Assembly: GCA_033026295.1 (NCBI GenBank)
Contig: CM065180.1
Location: 19,373,523-19,437,522 of the forward strand
Length of the DNA: 64,000 bases
Reading direction: 5' to 3'
Source: Channa striata
Taxonomy: Eukaryota > Chordata > Actinopteri > Anabantiformes > Channidae
Shown: positions 43,837-53,781 of the stretch, piece by piece
Layout: each line of letters starts with the position of its first letter
How positions within the stretch are numbered: position 1 is the stretch's first letter
Notes under the pieces: generated by a model
The model's input: the letters and a program-made list of their open reading frames with translations, nothing else
The model's database searches: none
Told to the model about the DNA's origin: nothing
Program-made: the position numbers and the translations under genes

Positions 43837-44326
43837 CAGGGGTCTCAAACTCAATTTACTTGGGGGCCGCTGGAGGCAGAATCGGGGTGAGGCTGGGCCG
43901 CATCAGGTTTCCACAAGAAAAACTTTTAAATAATTTTAATCTTCTCAAATGTCTTTATTTTTTATTTTTAACACAAAATAATATGAAAAAATAAATAAAC
44001 AAATTAGAAGAAAATAAATAAGAAATTAATAAGAAAATCAATCAATCAGTAATAAGTAAATAAAATAATAATAATAATTATAATAATTAGGATTCAAATG
44101 TCTGTATTAACAGTTCTTTAAGCTTTCTTTAAGCTGTCGCGTTGAAGTTTCAATCAAGTGTTTAGCCGACGCACAAAGAACGTCATTTCCTCAATGTACG
44201 TCATTTCCGTTCCGTGCCGTTCATAACAAACTCGCGGGCCGCACTAACATTAAACTTTAATAATAAGGTGGGGGCCACAAACTATCGGCTGCAATTGGCC
44301 CGTAGGCCGCGAGTCTGAGACCCCTG
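43837..44326. mobile_element. Non-autonomous hAT element
   Basis: 490 bp with terminal inverted repeats caggggtctcaaactc / gagtctgagacccctg, flanked by an exact 8-bp target duplication gtttagat (43,829-43,836 and 44,327-44,334). The interior is AT-rich and has no transposase. The 8-bp duplication and CAGGGG ends are typical of hAT. Confidence 0.93.
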
Positions 44327-44399
44327 GTTTAGATGATGTGAAAGCAAAATGTAAAGAAACAGACGGTGAAAGTCTGACTTTATTTGACTTGGAGTTTTT

Positions 44400-44700
44400 G
44401 TTCAGTGGTTCAACCTCCTGTGTCACTGTGAGTCTCTGGCACAAAAATAGACTGGCACACAAAAAGAATGTGTGGAGTTTTTGTTCAGCTTCTGTTCACT
44501 TGAACCAGTGTGTGTCTCTGGCACAGTAAGACACAGCAGAGTCCTCTGTCTTTAAGTTGGACAGTGTCACATGCACCAGGCTGTTGCTGTCGTCTCTACT
44601 GAACTCTGTCCACTGTCCTTTGATGTCCTCTCTGCAGACAGATAAGTAGAGATGAAGACGTATTTTGCCAAGACTCCTTTCCACAGGAAACAGACTTGGA
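44400..44700 (-). pseudogene. Two IGHV 3' relics in tandem
   Basis: 44,400-44,455 is an RSS and V tip like the gene at 50,212. 44,476-44,700 is a second nonamer (agtttttgt), a FR3 fragment (LVHVTLSNLKTEDSAVSYCARD) and then leader/promoter flank, the rest of the V exon being deleted. The second is the same relic type as 8,147 and 51,247. No canonical heptamer on the second. Confidence 0.65.
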
Positions 44701-44805
44701 CAAAATGTGGATTTTGTTCCTGCTCAGCCAAATTAATCGAGTACTAAATTACAGTTTAGATGTAAATAATTATCATGTATGGGTTTATTATCCAATATTT
44801 TCTCC

Positions 44806-45000
44806 CAATCCACTCCAGTCCTTTTCCTGCAGCTTGTCTGATCCAAGCTGTGTAGTAGCTGCTCACAGAGTCTGACTGTGTCAACTGTTCACACTTCATG
44901 CCTGTTAAATAAAGGATGCGATGAAATATTAAAACATTAAATTAAATAATAAAGAACTATAGACTGTGACAAAGCTAGAGAGAGCCAAAAGATCCAGCTG
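44806..45000 (-). pseudogene. IGHV fragment, family B, FR1-FR2 with FR1 deletion
   Basis: Carries AWIRQAAGKGLEWIG and the same internal FR1 deletion as 21,147. CDR2-FR3 and RSS are missing. The leader is decayed in the same way. Confidence 0.75.
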
Positions 45001-45204
45001 CCAACAAAAAAATGTTATGTTTTATCTACACTGTAGAATAAATTCTACATGTTTGGAAGTTTAATGAAGATTTAATTATCTCAGTTTAATATTGTTCATT
45101 TTAAACTGAATAAAAATATGATCTTCCTCCACAACAAAAATTGCTAAACACTTGAAGACCTAAGGACACTAACTATGTGACAGTAGGATTCCATCAACCC
45201 AGCA

Positions 45205-45242
45205 GGTTTTTGTTCAGCCACTCAGACACTTTTCTCACTGTG
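45205..45242 (-). promoter_or_regulatory. RSS (22-bp spacer) of the VH gene at 45243
   Basis: Heptamer CACAGTG (45236-45242), 22-bp spacer, nonamer ACAAAAACC. Confidence 0.92.
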
Positions 45243-45689
45243 AGTGTCGAGCACAATAATAAACAGCAGAATCTTCAGTTTTCAGACTGTTCATCTGCAG
45301 ATACACCTGCTGTCTGCTGTTGACTCTGGAGATGATGAACCGGCCTTTGAATGAGTCTGAGTAGTAGATGCTGCCACTGCTAGGATATATATAAGCGACC
45401 CACTCCAGTCCTTTTCCGGCAGACTGTCTGATCCAAGCAATATATGGATCATCACTGAATCCTGAGTATGTGCAGGTCAGTCTGTGGGATTCTCCAGGTC
45501 TTTTAACAACTGGTTCAGACTCAGTCAGTGTTTGAGCCTCAGATCCTGCAGAAATTAAAAGCAACTCATAAATTATCACAGTCACATTGTCTTAAATTCA
45601 GACAGTTTGACCCCAAAATAATTATTTTTCTCACCAGTCAGATGAATAACCAGGATGAGGACAGTAACTAAATAATCAGGTCTGATCAT
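45243..45689 (-). CDS. ighv: IGHV gene, family A', apparently functional
   Basis: The leader exon is 45635-45689 (MIRPDYLVTVLILVIHLTG, donor GTGAGAAA). The V exon is 45243-45545: EAQTLTESEPVVKRPGE, LTCTYSGFSDDPYIAWIRQ, SAGKGLEWVAYIYPSSG, YYSDSFKGRFIISRVNS and YYCARH. The 5' half is the donor-type sequence of the mosaic gene at 7,127. The promoter position has atttacat rather than a full octamer. Confidence 0.92.
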
Positions 45690-45894
45690 TGTAAACGTCC
45701 CTTGTTTCTGTCCAGTCCACAGTGTCTCTGTCAGTGATTTAGTTGCTGTTCTTCAGTCTGTGTCACATATGTAGAGATGGAAGAATCCGACATTTACATT
45801 GACTCCTCCTCCTCAAATGAGCTCGTCTCTCACATTTCTTCCTTTGATTCATTGGACGTCTCACCTTCACTTTTCCTCTTGTATGTTTCATTTG

Positions 45895-46580
45895 TAACGT
45901 GGTTAAAATGTGTGTATAGTAAATCCAGATAAATGGGACACTGCGCCATCTGCTGGTACAATGTCAAACCTACATTTAGTAGTGAACGCAAGGGATTGTG
46001 GGTAATCTTCAGAAGCTAGCGCGTATGAGAATGTGTCCGTGGGCAAAGTGTCTTTATTCAAAAGTACAGAAAAGTTTTCCAGCACCATGACGATGATAGT
46101 AACGGTTTGTTACTTGTTTCCCCCGTAATTATGTTCGGCTTATGAACCATTTTGTGCGTGTTTTAGCTGGAAATGTTGAAGCTAAGCTAGTTAGCTAAAC
46201 GTAACGGCGCTGTCTGTCCAGACACACCGGATACGGACAGACGGTCCACAACACGTGACCCATTGTGCCTCGTTATCGCTTGTGAATCTACAGGTTGCTG
46301 AATAAACCTGCTGTTTCCACAAACCAGAGAGACAGAAGATATGATACCATAGGTCACACATTCTTTGAATTATTCAGTTATTTCTGTAAAATGATTTAAA
46401 ACAGTTTTGTGTCAAACTTGGTTTAAAACGAAATAAAACTAAATCTGAACTTTCCCAGGTTGTGAGGTTTGTCTCTAATTCTATTTTATCTTTAGGGGCT
46501 AATTAAACCTGATGTGTGTTGTTCAATATTTTTCAGATTATTAGGAATTAATTTCAGTTCACTAACTCTGGTCTCTGCTT
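45895..46580. other. Unique intergenic sequence
   Basis: Unlike its surroundings this stretch has no VH-flank similarity. It contains cgccatctgctggtac and GC-richer sequence (gttagctaaacgtaacggcgctgtc, about 46,190). No coding region, splice pair or terminal repeats are recognised. Confidence 0.4.
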
Positions 46581-46609
46581 AGAAGCAATTACAGAGTAAA
46601 ATTTCTCAC

Positions 46610-46658
46610 CATGAATAGAAACAACAAATAATAAGATCTTCACAACTGTGTTTTCCAT
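46610..46658 (-). pseudogene. Orphan IGHV leader exon (family D)
   Basis: MENTVVKILLFVVSIH with intact donor, followed upstream by the family promoter. No V exon on the 3' side. Same situation as at 9,041. Confidence 0.8.
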
Positions 46659-47299
46659 TCTGTTGATTATGACTGTAGCTCAGTGTCTCTTACTGGTGTT
46701 TCAGCTGTTGACTGAGAGTTTTTAAAGCAGCAAAACTTTGCATAGACGTCGCTCTGCAGGTTCAAACAGGAACACACACATTTACACGAGGAGAGGAACA
46801 AAGTCTGTTAGCCCGGGCTGATGGGGATGAGAAGATATGAAATGTAAAGCTCTTTGGAGACAGATGAGTTAGAAAAGTGATAAATACGGTCAGTGAAAGT
46901 ATTCTAGCCATGAAATGAATCCCTGCCGTCGCTACACACTGTAATATCTATATACATACAACATATAAAAGCAAAAAGTAAGAATTGTTCAGTTATCTTC
47001 TTTTTGTATCAGGCAATAATAAATAACATATCCATGGTTGTGTTAACATCTAATAATATCACTATAAAATACCTGTGTTACAAGTTTTTGAGTTTATCTT
47101 TAATTTTAATTATATCCCCAAACAAAATATTGTCTTTGCTAAAGCAATAGTGCACATGATATGTGTTACTAATTCAATAAACTCTCATTCCCACAATATG
47201 TTTTTATAAATAGAGTCCAAATGTTTTCTCTCATGAGTTCATCCATGGTCTGAGGCTCCTCCTCTGGTGGTTTCATGTAACTAGTGTCAGACACTGAGG

Positions 47300-47338
47300 G
47301 GTTTTTGTTCAGCTCCACTGATGGTTTGTGTCACTGTC
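47300..47338 (-). promoter_or_regulatory. 23-RSS with broken heptamer (VH at 47339)
   Basis: Nonamer ACAAAAACC and 23-bp spacer are normal. The heptamer reads GACAGTG. The family sequence cactgtgtctg has become cactgtctg, a 2-bp loss at the V/heptamer border that removes the essential first base. Confidence 0.85.
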
Positions 47339-47758
47339 TGCCTCGCACAGTAATACACAGCAGTGTCTTCATGCTGGACATTCTGTCCATTTAGAGTCAC
47401 TCTGTTGCTGGAAGTTTCTAAGTCAATACTGAACTTGTTCTTCAGTGAATCTTTGTAGAATGAAGCTAATGTATATTTGCTTCCAATCCACTCCAGTCCT
47501 TTTCCTGCAGCTTGTCTCGTCCAAGCTGTGTAGAAGGTGCCCACAGAATAAGAGACCTGACAGGTGATGGACAGACGTTGACCTGGCTGCACAGTCACAG
47601 ACTCTGGCTGTGTCAACACTTCACACTTCACACCTGTTTAAAGAAGAACATGAAATGAAATATCACGTTATGCTGCAAAAAACCTCATGATTTTGTCAAA
47701 TCCAGAGAGACTCACAGGATCCAGCTGCCAACAGCAGCAGCAGAGCTACAGAGAACAT
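47339..47758 (-). CDS. ighv: IGHV gene, family B, open but RSS-defective
   Basis: The leader exon is 47716-47758 (MFSVALLLLLAAGS). The V exon is 47339-47633: KCEVLTQPESVTVQPGQ, SITCQVSYSVGTF, AWTRQAAGKGLEWIGSKYT, KDSLKNKFSIDLETSSN and HEDTAVYYCARQ. Promoter: octamer-like gtttgcat (47839-47846), TATATAAAAG. The domain looks sound, but the heptamer lacks CAC, so joining should be very poor. Confidence 0.85.
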
Positions 47759-48991
47759 GGTTTACAGTGACGTGACGTGAAGTCCACAGACAGTCTGATG
47801 TGAAGCTTTTATATCTGAGTGACAGGAAACATCAGTGAGTTTGCATAGACTCAAACATGGAACATGAATATTGGCCGAATTGGAGCCGATGATGTTGAAT
47901 TTTGTGAAATTTTACTTTTGCATTTTTTAAAAATGTTTCATCTTTGGAGAAATAAAACAGGGGTTTGTAATTTAAAATAATGAATCTCTGGGTGTGACGT
48001 CAATATTAAAACATGATCTAATGAAGAAGACTGAGATCTGCACTGACTCCTCAAAAGCTAAGAAAATCTAAAAGATTGAAGTCCTATAATTGAAATATAT
48101 CATCTGAAATAATTTGATCCATATACATTTCAGATATACTGTATATTTTCATTTAATTAGAACTTGTTACGGATTATGTTCCCTCTCAAATATTTAGATT
48201 TTATATTCTGGTGGATGTGAGACATCAGCAAAATGAACAGAGTAGATCCAGGACTCTGTGATTCTTAGCTCAGTCTGTGAACAACAAAGAAAACATAGAA
48301 ATAACATATTTCTTACATTCATTCATGACATTTAGCATGAGTAGAATGTGTTTTTTGACATGTTTTTAATGATTTAATGGACAAAATTTAAATCGATTTT
48401 TACTGGAGTTTATCAGAATTACCTCCATCATCAAAACAGTTTGATTCTGTATGTAAATGGCTTCAACTTCTTATTGTGCACCAAACTGAGAGAACATACA
48501 CACATACACTTTGAAAAATGAAAATGTAAATTCTAATAGAGTCACAAATCAATACAGGCTGAGGTTTGTTCTGTTGTAATGTTTCGGTTGTGTGCACATG
48601 TTTGACATACAGTGGAACCTCTGAAACCTGCGATCAGCAGCAAAATGGTTTCAGATGTTCAAATGAAACAGTGTTTAACCATGTGACAGTTGGATGTTTT
48701 TGCTGAAACATCTGTCTTATTCAGATCATAATTCCCTAGTTTGTTTTCCCAAATTGTTTTTTTATTTTCAGCAGTGTTTTTCTTTATGTTTTTGTCTTCA
48801 CCCTGGAATAAACAATAAAAGTTTTCATTCATTTATATTAAATATTTAATCATATTTGTTTCATATTGTTCACTTTAATCATGATAAACTATGTTTACCT
48901 CAAAAAACTAGAATAGGGCTTTAATTTCTAAACCTTTAAAGACTTAAGGAACATGAAATATTTGACATAGTCAGAGTCTGTCAACCGAGCA

Positions 48992-49030
48992 GGTTTTTGT
49001 TCAGCTGCTGAATCAACTTCAGTCACTGTG
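48992..49030 (-). promoter_or_regulatory. 23-RSS of the VH pseudogene at 49031
   Basis: Heptamer CACAGTG (49024-49030), 23-bp spacer, nonamer ACAAAAACC. Confidence 0.92.
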
Positions 49031-49460
49031 AGTCTCTGGCACAATAATAAACAGCAGAATCTTCAGTTTTCAGACTGTTCATCTGCAGATACTACTGCTG
49101 TCTGCTGTCGTCTCTGGAGATTGTGAACCGGCCTTGGACTGACTGTGAGTAGTATCTACCACTACCACTGTCATGCCAGGCAATCCACTCCAGTCCTTTA
49201 CCAGGAGCCTGTCTGATCCAGGCCATCCAATAGCTGCTGAATGTGAATCCAGATCCAGTACAGGTCAGTCTGTGAGATTCTCCAGGTCTTTTAACAACTG
49301 GTTCAGATTCTGTCAGAGTCTGAGCATCAACACCTGTCAAACCATGAGAACAAATGCATGTCAAGCACAAGTATAAGGATTAAATTAGGAATTATTATTA
49401 GACAAAATCATCACCTGCCCAGCAGATGGTTAAGAGCAGCAGTCCTGTCCTATAGTCCAT
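49031..49460 (-). pseudogene. IGHV pseudogene, family A, one stop in FR3
   Basis: Leader 49,415-49,460 (MDYRTGLLLLTICWAG). V exon 49,031-49,333 with TESEPVVKRPGE, GFTFSSYWMAWIRQAPGK, WHDSGSGRYYSQSVQGRF, then RQQ-stop-YLQM where sisters have RQQVYLQM. Two adjacent bases differ from the normal GTG codon. All other elements, including the octamer (49,533-49,540), are intact. Confidence 0.9.
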
Positions 49461-49589
49461 CCTGTTAAACTGCATGTCCACGTCTTCGCTGGTCCTCTCT
49501 GCAGACGGATAAGTAGAGGTGGAAGACATGAGTTTTGCATTGACTCCTCCTCACAGGGTTTTACTTGGACTTACTAAGGTTTTCTGACG

Positions 49590-49830
49590 TGTCTCCTGGT
49601 CTTTGCTGTCGTCTTTGGAGATGAGACTGAGTTACAGTAGTGAGTCCTACCACCACTTCCACGATGTCAGTGATTCCCTTTAATCTTTGTCCATGAGTCT
49701 TTCTGTCACATCCAAACTTTATTATAATTACCACTAAATCCTGAACACGTGCAGCTCAGTCAGGGATTGTTCAGATATTTAAAAAACTGATTCAGATTCA
49801 TTTAGTTCGACCCTCAGTCCCTCCAGGAAT
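49590..49830 (-). pseudogene. Old IGHV pseudogene
   Basis: The full V outline (LNESESVF, EQSLTELHVF, FR3 SSPKTTAK-like) is traceable, but with many stops and no RSS or leader. Clearly older than other pseudogenes here. Confidence 0.65.
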
Positions 49831-50173
49831 TCAGGAACTATATAGTCAATTCAGTGTTATAGATATTTCTATACATAAATGCAAACCAAGTTCATGGTGA
49901 CATGAAAATCAAATCTTCAGTATAAATCAAGTTTATTAATCTTCAGTTGTCTTTTAACAAACAATTACATACAAATGCATCTTGCTCACATATGCAGGAC
50001 TTTTATTTAATCACATTAATGTCACAGTATCATTGGAGGAAAAATTGAAAGGGATCAAAAGGAGGCTAAAACTGTTTTGAAAAAGATTTTTTTCATGCCA
50101 TGAGTGTCCAAAAGTGTTTAGTATAACAGATCTGAAATAAAATGTTTTGAGTGTCTGATTTTGTTTGACTTGG

Positions 50174-50211
50174 GGTTTTTGTTCAGTGGTTCAACCTCCT
50201 GTGTCACTGTG
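50174..50211 (-). promoter_or_regulatory. RSS (22-bp spacer) of the VH gene at 50212
   Basis: Heptamer CACAGTG (50205-50211), 22-bp spacer, nonamer ACAAAAACC. Confidence 0.92.
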
Positions 50212-50656
50212 AGTCTCTGGCACAATAATAAACAGCAGAATCTTCAGTTTTCAGACTGTTCATCTGCAGATACACCTGCTGTCTGCTGTTGTCTCTGGAG
50301 ACGGTGAACCGGCCTTTCACTGAGTCTGAGTAGTCGATGTAGGCGCTATTATCACCAATACAAGTGAACCACTCCAGTCCTTTTCCAGCAGCCTGTCTGT
50401 TCCAAACCACGTGGGGAGTGTCACTGAATCCTGAGTATGTGCAGGTCAGTCTGTGAGATTCTCCAGGTTTTTTAATCGCTGGTTCAGACTCAGTCAGTGT
50501 TTGAGCCTCAGAACCTGCAGAAATTAAAGCAACTCATCAATTATCACAGTCACACTGTCTCAAATTCAGACAGTTTGACCCAATATAATAATTTTCCTCA
50601 CCAGTCAGATGAATAACCAGGATGAGGACAGTAACTAAATAATCAGGTCTGATCAT
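50212..50656 (-). CDS. ighv: IGHV gene, family A', apparently functional
   Basis: The leader exon is 50602-50656 (MIRPDYLVTVLILVIHLTG, donor GTGAGG). The V exon is 50212-50514: EAQTLTESEPAIKKPGE, LTCTYSGFSDTPHVVW, NRQAAGKGLEWFTCIGDN, YSDSVKGRFTVSRDNS and YYCARD. Asn follows the core Trp where Val or Ile is usual, and CDR2 begins with an extra Cys. The upstream flank is shared with 7,560-8,290 and 45,690-45,890. Confidence 0.9.
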
Positions 50657-51246
50657 TGTAAAAGTCCCTTGTCTCTGTCCAGTCCACAGTGTCTCTGTCA
50701 GTGATTTAGTTGCTGTTCTTCAGTCTATGTCACATATGTAGAGATGGAAGAATCCGACATTTACATTGACTCCTCCTCCTCAAATGAGCTCGTCTCTCAC
50801 ATTTCTTCCTTTGATTCATTGGACGTCTCACCTTCACTTTTCCTCTTGTATGTTTCAGTATTTATGTGGCAGTTTTCCAATCACAGTCATGAGTCACTTA
50901 AACACAGTCTGCAGGTAAATCTGCTTAAAATCACTCTCTATGATAATTATTAGAGATCAATTTTTTTTATGTTTCATTCATAAACTTATTATTTATTCTG
51001 CTCAGCAGCCTTTGGTGGATCAACAATGGGGTGGAAATTTTGATTGCAAATGTCCAAATACATAAGAATCATTGTTATATATATATATATTATTTTAACA
51101 CTGTCAAATATGTGGTAAAAAACACAAACCAGCAGCTGCTTCTGTCGTGTGTGTTGATGACATGAACGAGACCATTGACATGTTCGTCTTAGTGTCTGAC
51201 TATTTTCCATCTTGTGCTGCAGGAAAAAAGAATGTGTGGAGTTTTT

Positions 51247-51440
51247 GTTCAGCCTCTGCTCACTTGAACCAGTGTGTGTCTCTGGCACAGTAAGACACAG
51301 CAGAGTCCTCTGTCTTTAAGTTGGACAGTGTCACATGCTCCAGGCTCTTGCTGTTGTCTCTACTGAACTCTGTCCACTGTCCTTTGATGTCCTCTCTGCA
51401 GACAGATAAGTAGAGGTGAAGATGTGTTTTGCCAAGACTC
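51247..51440 (-). pseudogene. IGHV relic: FR3 tip fused to promoter
   Basis: Same type as 8,147 and 44,476: a FR3 piece (EHVTLSNLKTEDSAVSYCARD), no canonical heptamer, then leader flank and promoter. Confidence 0.65.
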
Positions 51441-51596
51441 CTTCTCACAGGAAACAGACTTGGACAAAATGTGGATTTTATTCCTGCTCAACCAAATTAA
51501 TCAAATGTCTCAATGGTGCCGAGTACTAAATTACACTTTAGATGTAAATAAATATCATGTATGTATAGAATATGACAGGGTTTATTATCCAATATT

Positions 51597-51877
51597 TTCT
51601 CGCAATCCACTCCAGTCCTTTTCCTGCAGCTTGTCTGATCTAATGTGTGTGATGGTCACTTACAGAATAAGAGACGTGACAGGTGATGGACAGACGTTGA
51701 CCTGGCTGCACAGTCACAGACTCTGGCTGTGTCAACTCTTCACACTTCACACCTGTTAAAAGAAGAACATGAAATGAAATATCATGTTATGCTGCAAAAA
51801 ACCTCATGACTTTGTCAAATCCAGAGAGACTCACAGGATCCAGCTGCCAACAGCAGCATCGCAGTAACAGAGAACAT
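51597..51877 (-). pseudogene. IGHV 5' half, family B, with intact leader
   Basis: The leader exon 51,835-51,877 (MFSVTAMLLLAAGS) is intact with a gtttgcat octamer (51,956-51,963). The V sequence runs from FR1 to FR2 (about 51,597-51,766) with an in-frame stop in FR2 (ctgatctaatg). CDR2, FR3 and RSS are absent. Confidence 0.8.
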
Positions 51878-52184
51878 GGTGGGAGCTTCTGATCTTCTCT
51901 CCACTGACAGTCACATGTGACGCTTTTATAACCGTGTCACACAGATGATTAATGAGTTTGCATAAAGACGTGACAGATGATGGTCACACACTGTGACTCA
52001 GCCTGTTATCACTGTTCTTTAGTTTTTATAGTGTTTTTCTACTTTTACACTGGAACATGTCAAAGCTGTAATGGAGTGATTTTCTTTAGCACTGAAAGTT
52101 AAAGTGAAATAGTTTGTCATGATATGGTGAAACTGTTGTTCACTGATGCTTTTGTGCAGCTGTTTCAGTCCCTGCGTCTCTCAA

Positions 52185-52465
52185 GCACAGAAGTAAACAG
52201 CAGAATCTTCTGTTGTCAGTTTCGTGATCTGGAGGAACTGAGAGCTGCTGGGGACGTCTTCAGTCATGGTGAATCGACTTTGAAATGAGCTGGCGTAGCT
52301 CACAGTGTTTCTGTATGGGCTGATTCTCCCCGTCCACACCAGAGCTTCCCCTGGCCTCTGTCGTGTCCAGTGAATCTAGTTGTTTTCCATGTTATAACCA
52401 GATGTGACACATGACAAATTCACTGTGTCTCCAGGTCTGTTCACCTCAGACTGAGACTGGTCAGC
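52185..52465 (-). pseudogene. IGHV pseudogene, family D, leaderless
   Basis: Matches the D gene at 27,205 (SSFQSRFTMTEDVPSSSQF-like FR3, GYNMENN CDR1). There is a TAG at the end of CDR1 and a TGA right after the second Cys region. The heptamer is CGCAGGG. FR1 breaks off at about 52,465 into a repeat-like sequence (cccgttctcattccagaggc), with no leader. Confidence 0.85.
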
Positions 52466-52469
52466 CCGT

Positions 52470-52825
52470 TCTCATTCCAGAGGCATCAAGACATGTCAGT
52501 CCCTTTGCGTTCCATGAAGAGCCATAAGTTACCTGGTGGCATCAGTGACTGATGCTTGGAGCTTTCAATGTCAAACTAGTGATGTTTACAAAACGTAAAA
52601 CTTATTAATATAACATTTTTAATAATAATCCTAAATGATCCTTAATTGTATTTTTAAGAGCCCAAAATCTTATGGATATTGTAATGTAAACTCACAATGT
52701 AAAAGTGGTATTTAATAATAAATAAAATAAATACTTATGTTCCCAAAAGATGTTGAGAGAATTGTTTGTTCCTAACAATATTATTGTTCTAAATAGTATA
52801 AAAAAGTTATAGACAAGTTTCGCCA
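52470..52825. repeat. Possible interspersed repeat flank
   Basis: 52,468-52,570 (cgttctcattccagaggcatcaagac ... gttccatgaagagccataag) has the look of a dispersed fish repeat, but no termini are seen. The rest is AT-rich without features. Confidence 0.35.
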
Positions 52826-52832
52826 ATCTCTG

Positions 52833-52870
52833 GGTATTTGTACAGTCTGTAGGTGGTTTGTGTCACTGTG
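52833..52870 (-). promoter_or_regulatory. RSS (22-bp spacer, family-C nonamer) of VH at 52871
   Basis: Heptamer CACAGTG (52864-52870), 22-bp spacer, nonamer ACAAATACC. The same nonamer is used by the mini-Vs at 14,996 and 31,571. Confidence 0.9.
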
Positions 52871-53334
52871 GGAAAACCATACCAGTTAACACGTGCACAG
52901 TAATAAACAGCTGTGTCCTCAGGCTGCAGATTCTGTCCAGTTAATTTCACAGAACTAGTAGAAGTGTCTGTGTTGTAAGAAAACTTGTTCTTCAGAGCAT
53001 CATTTTGGTAAAAACTGCCTCCACCAAAACGATGACAAATCCACTCCATCGGTTTTCCTTCACGGTGTCTGATCCAACCTGTTGCATAGCTGTTATCAGT
53101 CAGAGAATAAGCAGAGACCTGACAGCTGATGGACAGTGTCTGTCCAGGCTGGACAACCACTGAGTCTGTCTGGATGAGATCAATACTGTTCACACCTGTG
53201 GAAACACAAACCAACATTATCTCCATCATTCCTGTGAATATTCTGTGTTTCTAATGTGTTTGTTAGTGAGAATCCACTGAAAGCTCCTCACAGGATCCAG
53301 CTGTCAGCAGCAGTCTCAGAGCTACAGAGAACAT
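52871..53334 (-). CDS. ighv: IGHV gene, family C, long 3' end
   Basis: The leader exon is 53292-53334 (MFSVALRLLLTAGS). The V exon is 52871-53195: IDLIQTDSVVVQPGQ, SISCQVSAYSLTDNS, YATGWIRHREGKPMEWIC, FYQNDALKNKFSYNTDTS and YYCAR followed by VNWYGFP before the heptamer. That tail is several residues longer than in the other VHs. The frame is clean. The upstream octamer present in the sister (62,701-62,708) is missing: homology to the sister ends at about 53,417, where the kelch-gene block begins. Promoter strength is therefore doubtful. Confidence 0.85.
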
Positions 53335-53781
53335 GGTTGATGGTGAAGCTCAGCTGATGGCAGCTCGACTGTCCTCTCACTGATACACACACACACTTCA
53401 CCTTCTTATGATTAACAAAAATTGTGTCATGCTTGATTTTGTGCCTAGCCCTAAAATGTCAGTACCCTGAAGATGTTTTTCTTTAACCTAAAGTAGTTTT
53501 TTTTGTGTATATCAACTTGTTCCTGTGGCAACACGGGTCAGTCAGTGCCTTGACAACAATACAACGTGTTTAGCGCGATCACACCAATGTGGAATGGTGC
53601 CTTTTATCCTTAGCAGACTTCAAAACCAGCAACAAACAAACAAAGCAAATAAAGCATGGCTTTCCTGCAATAGAGACCAACGCCATTCTACTGAAGATTC
53701 AGGGGATCAGCCGACCAGAAAACGTTTCGACTCGTCGAAAATTGTGAAACAAGAATTTTCTCAACTCCAGGATAAAAACAA

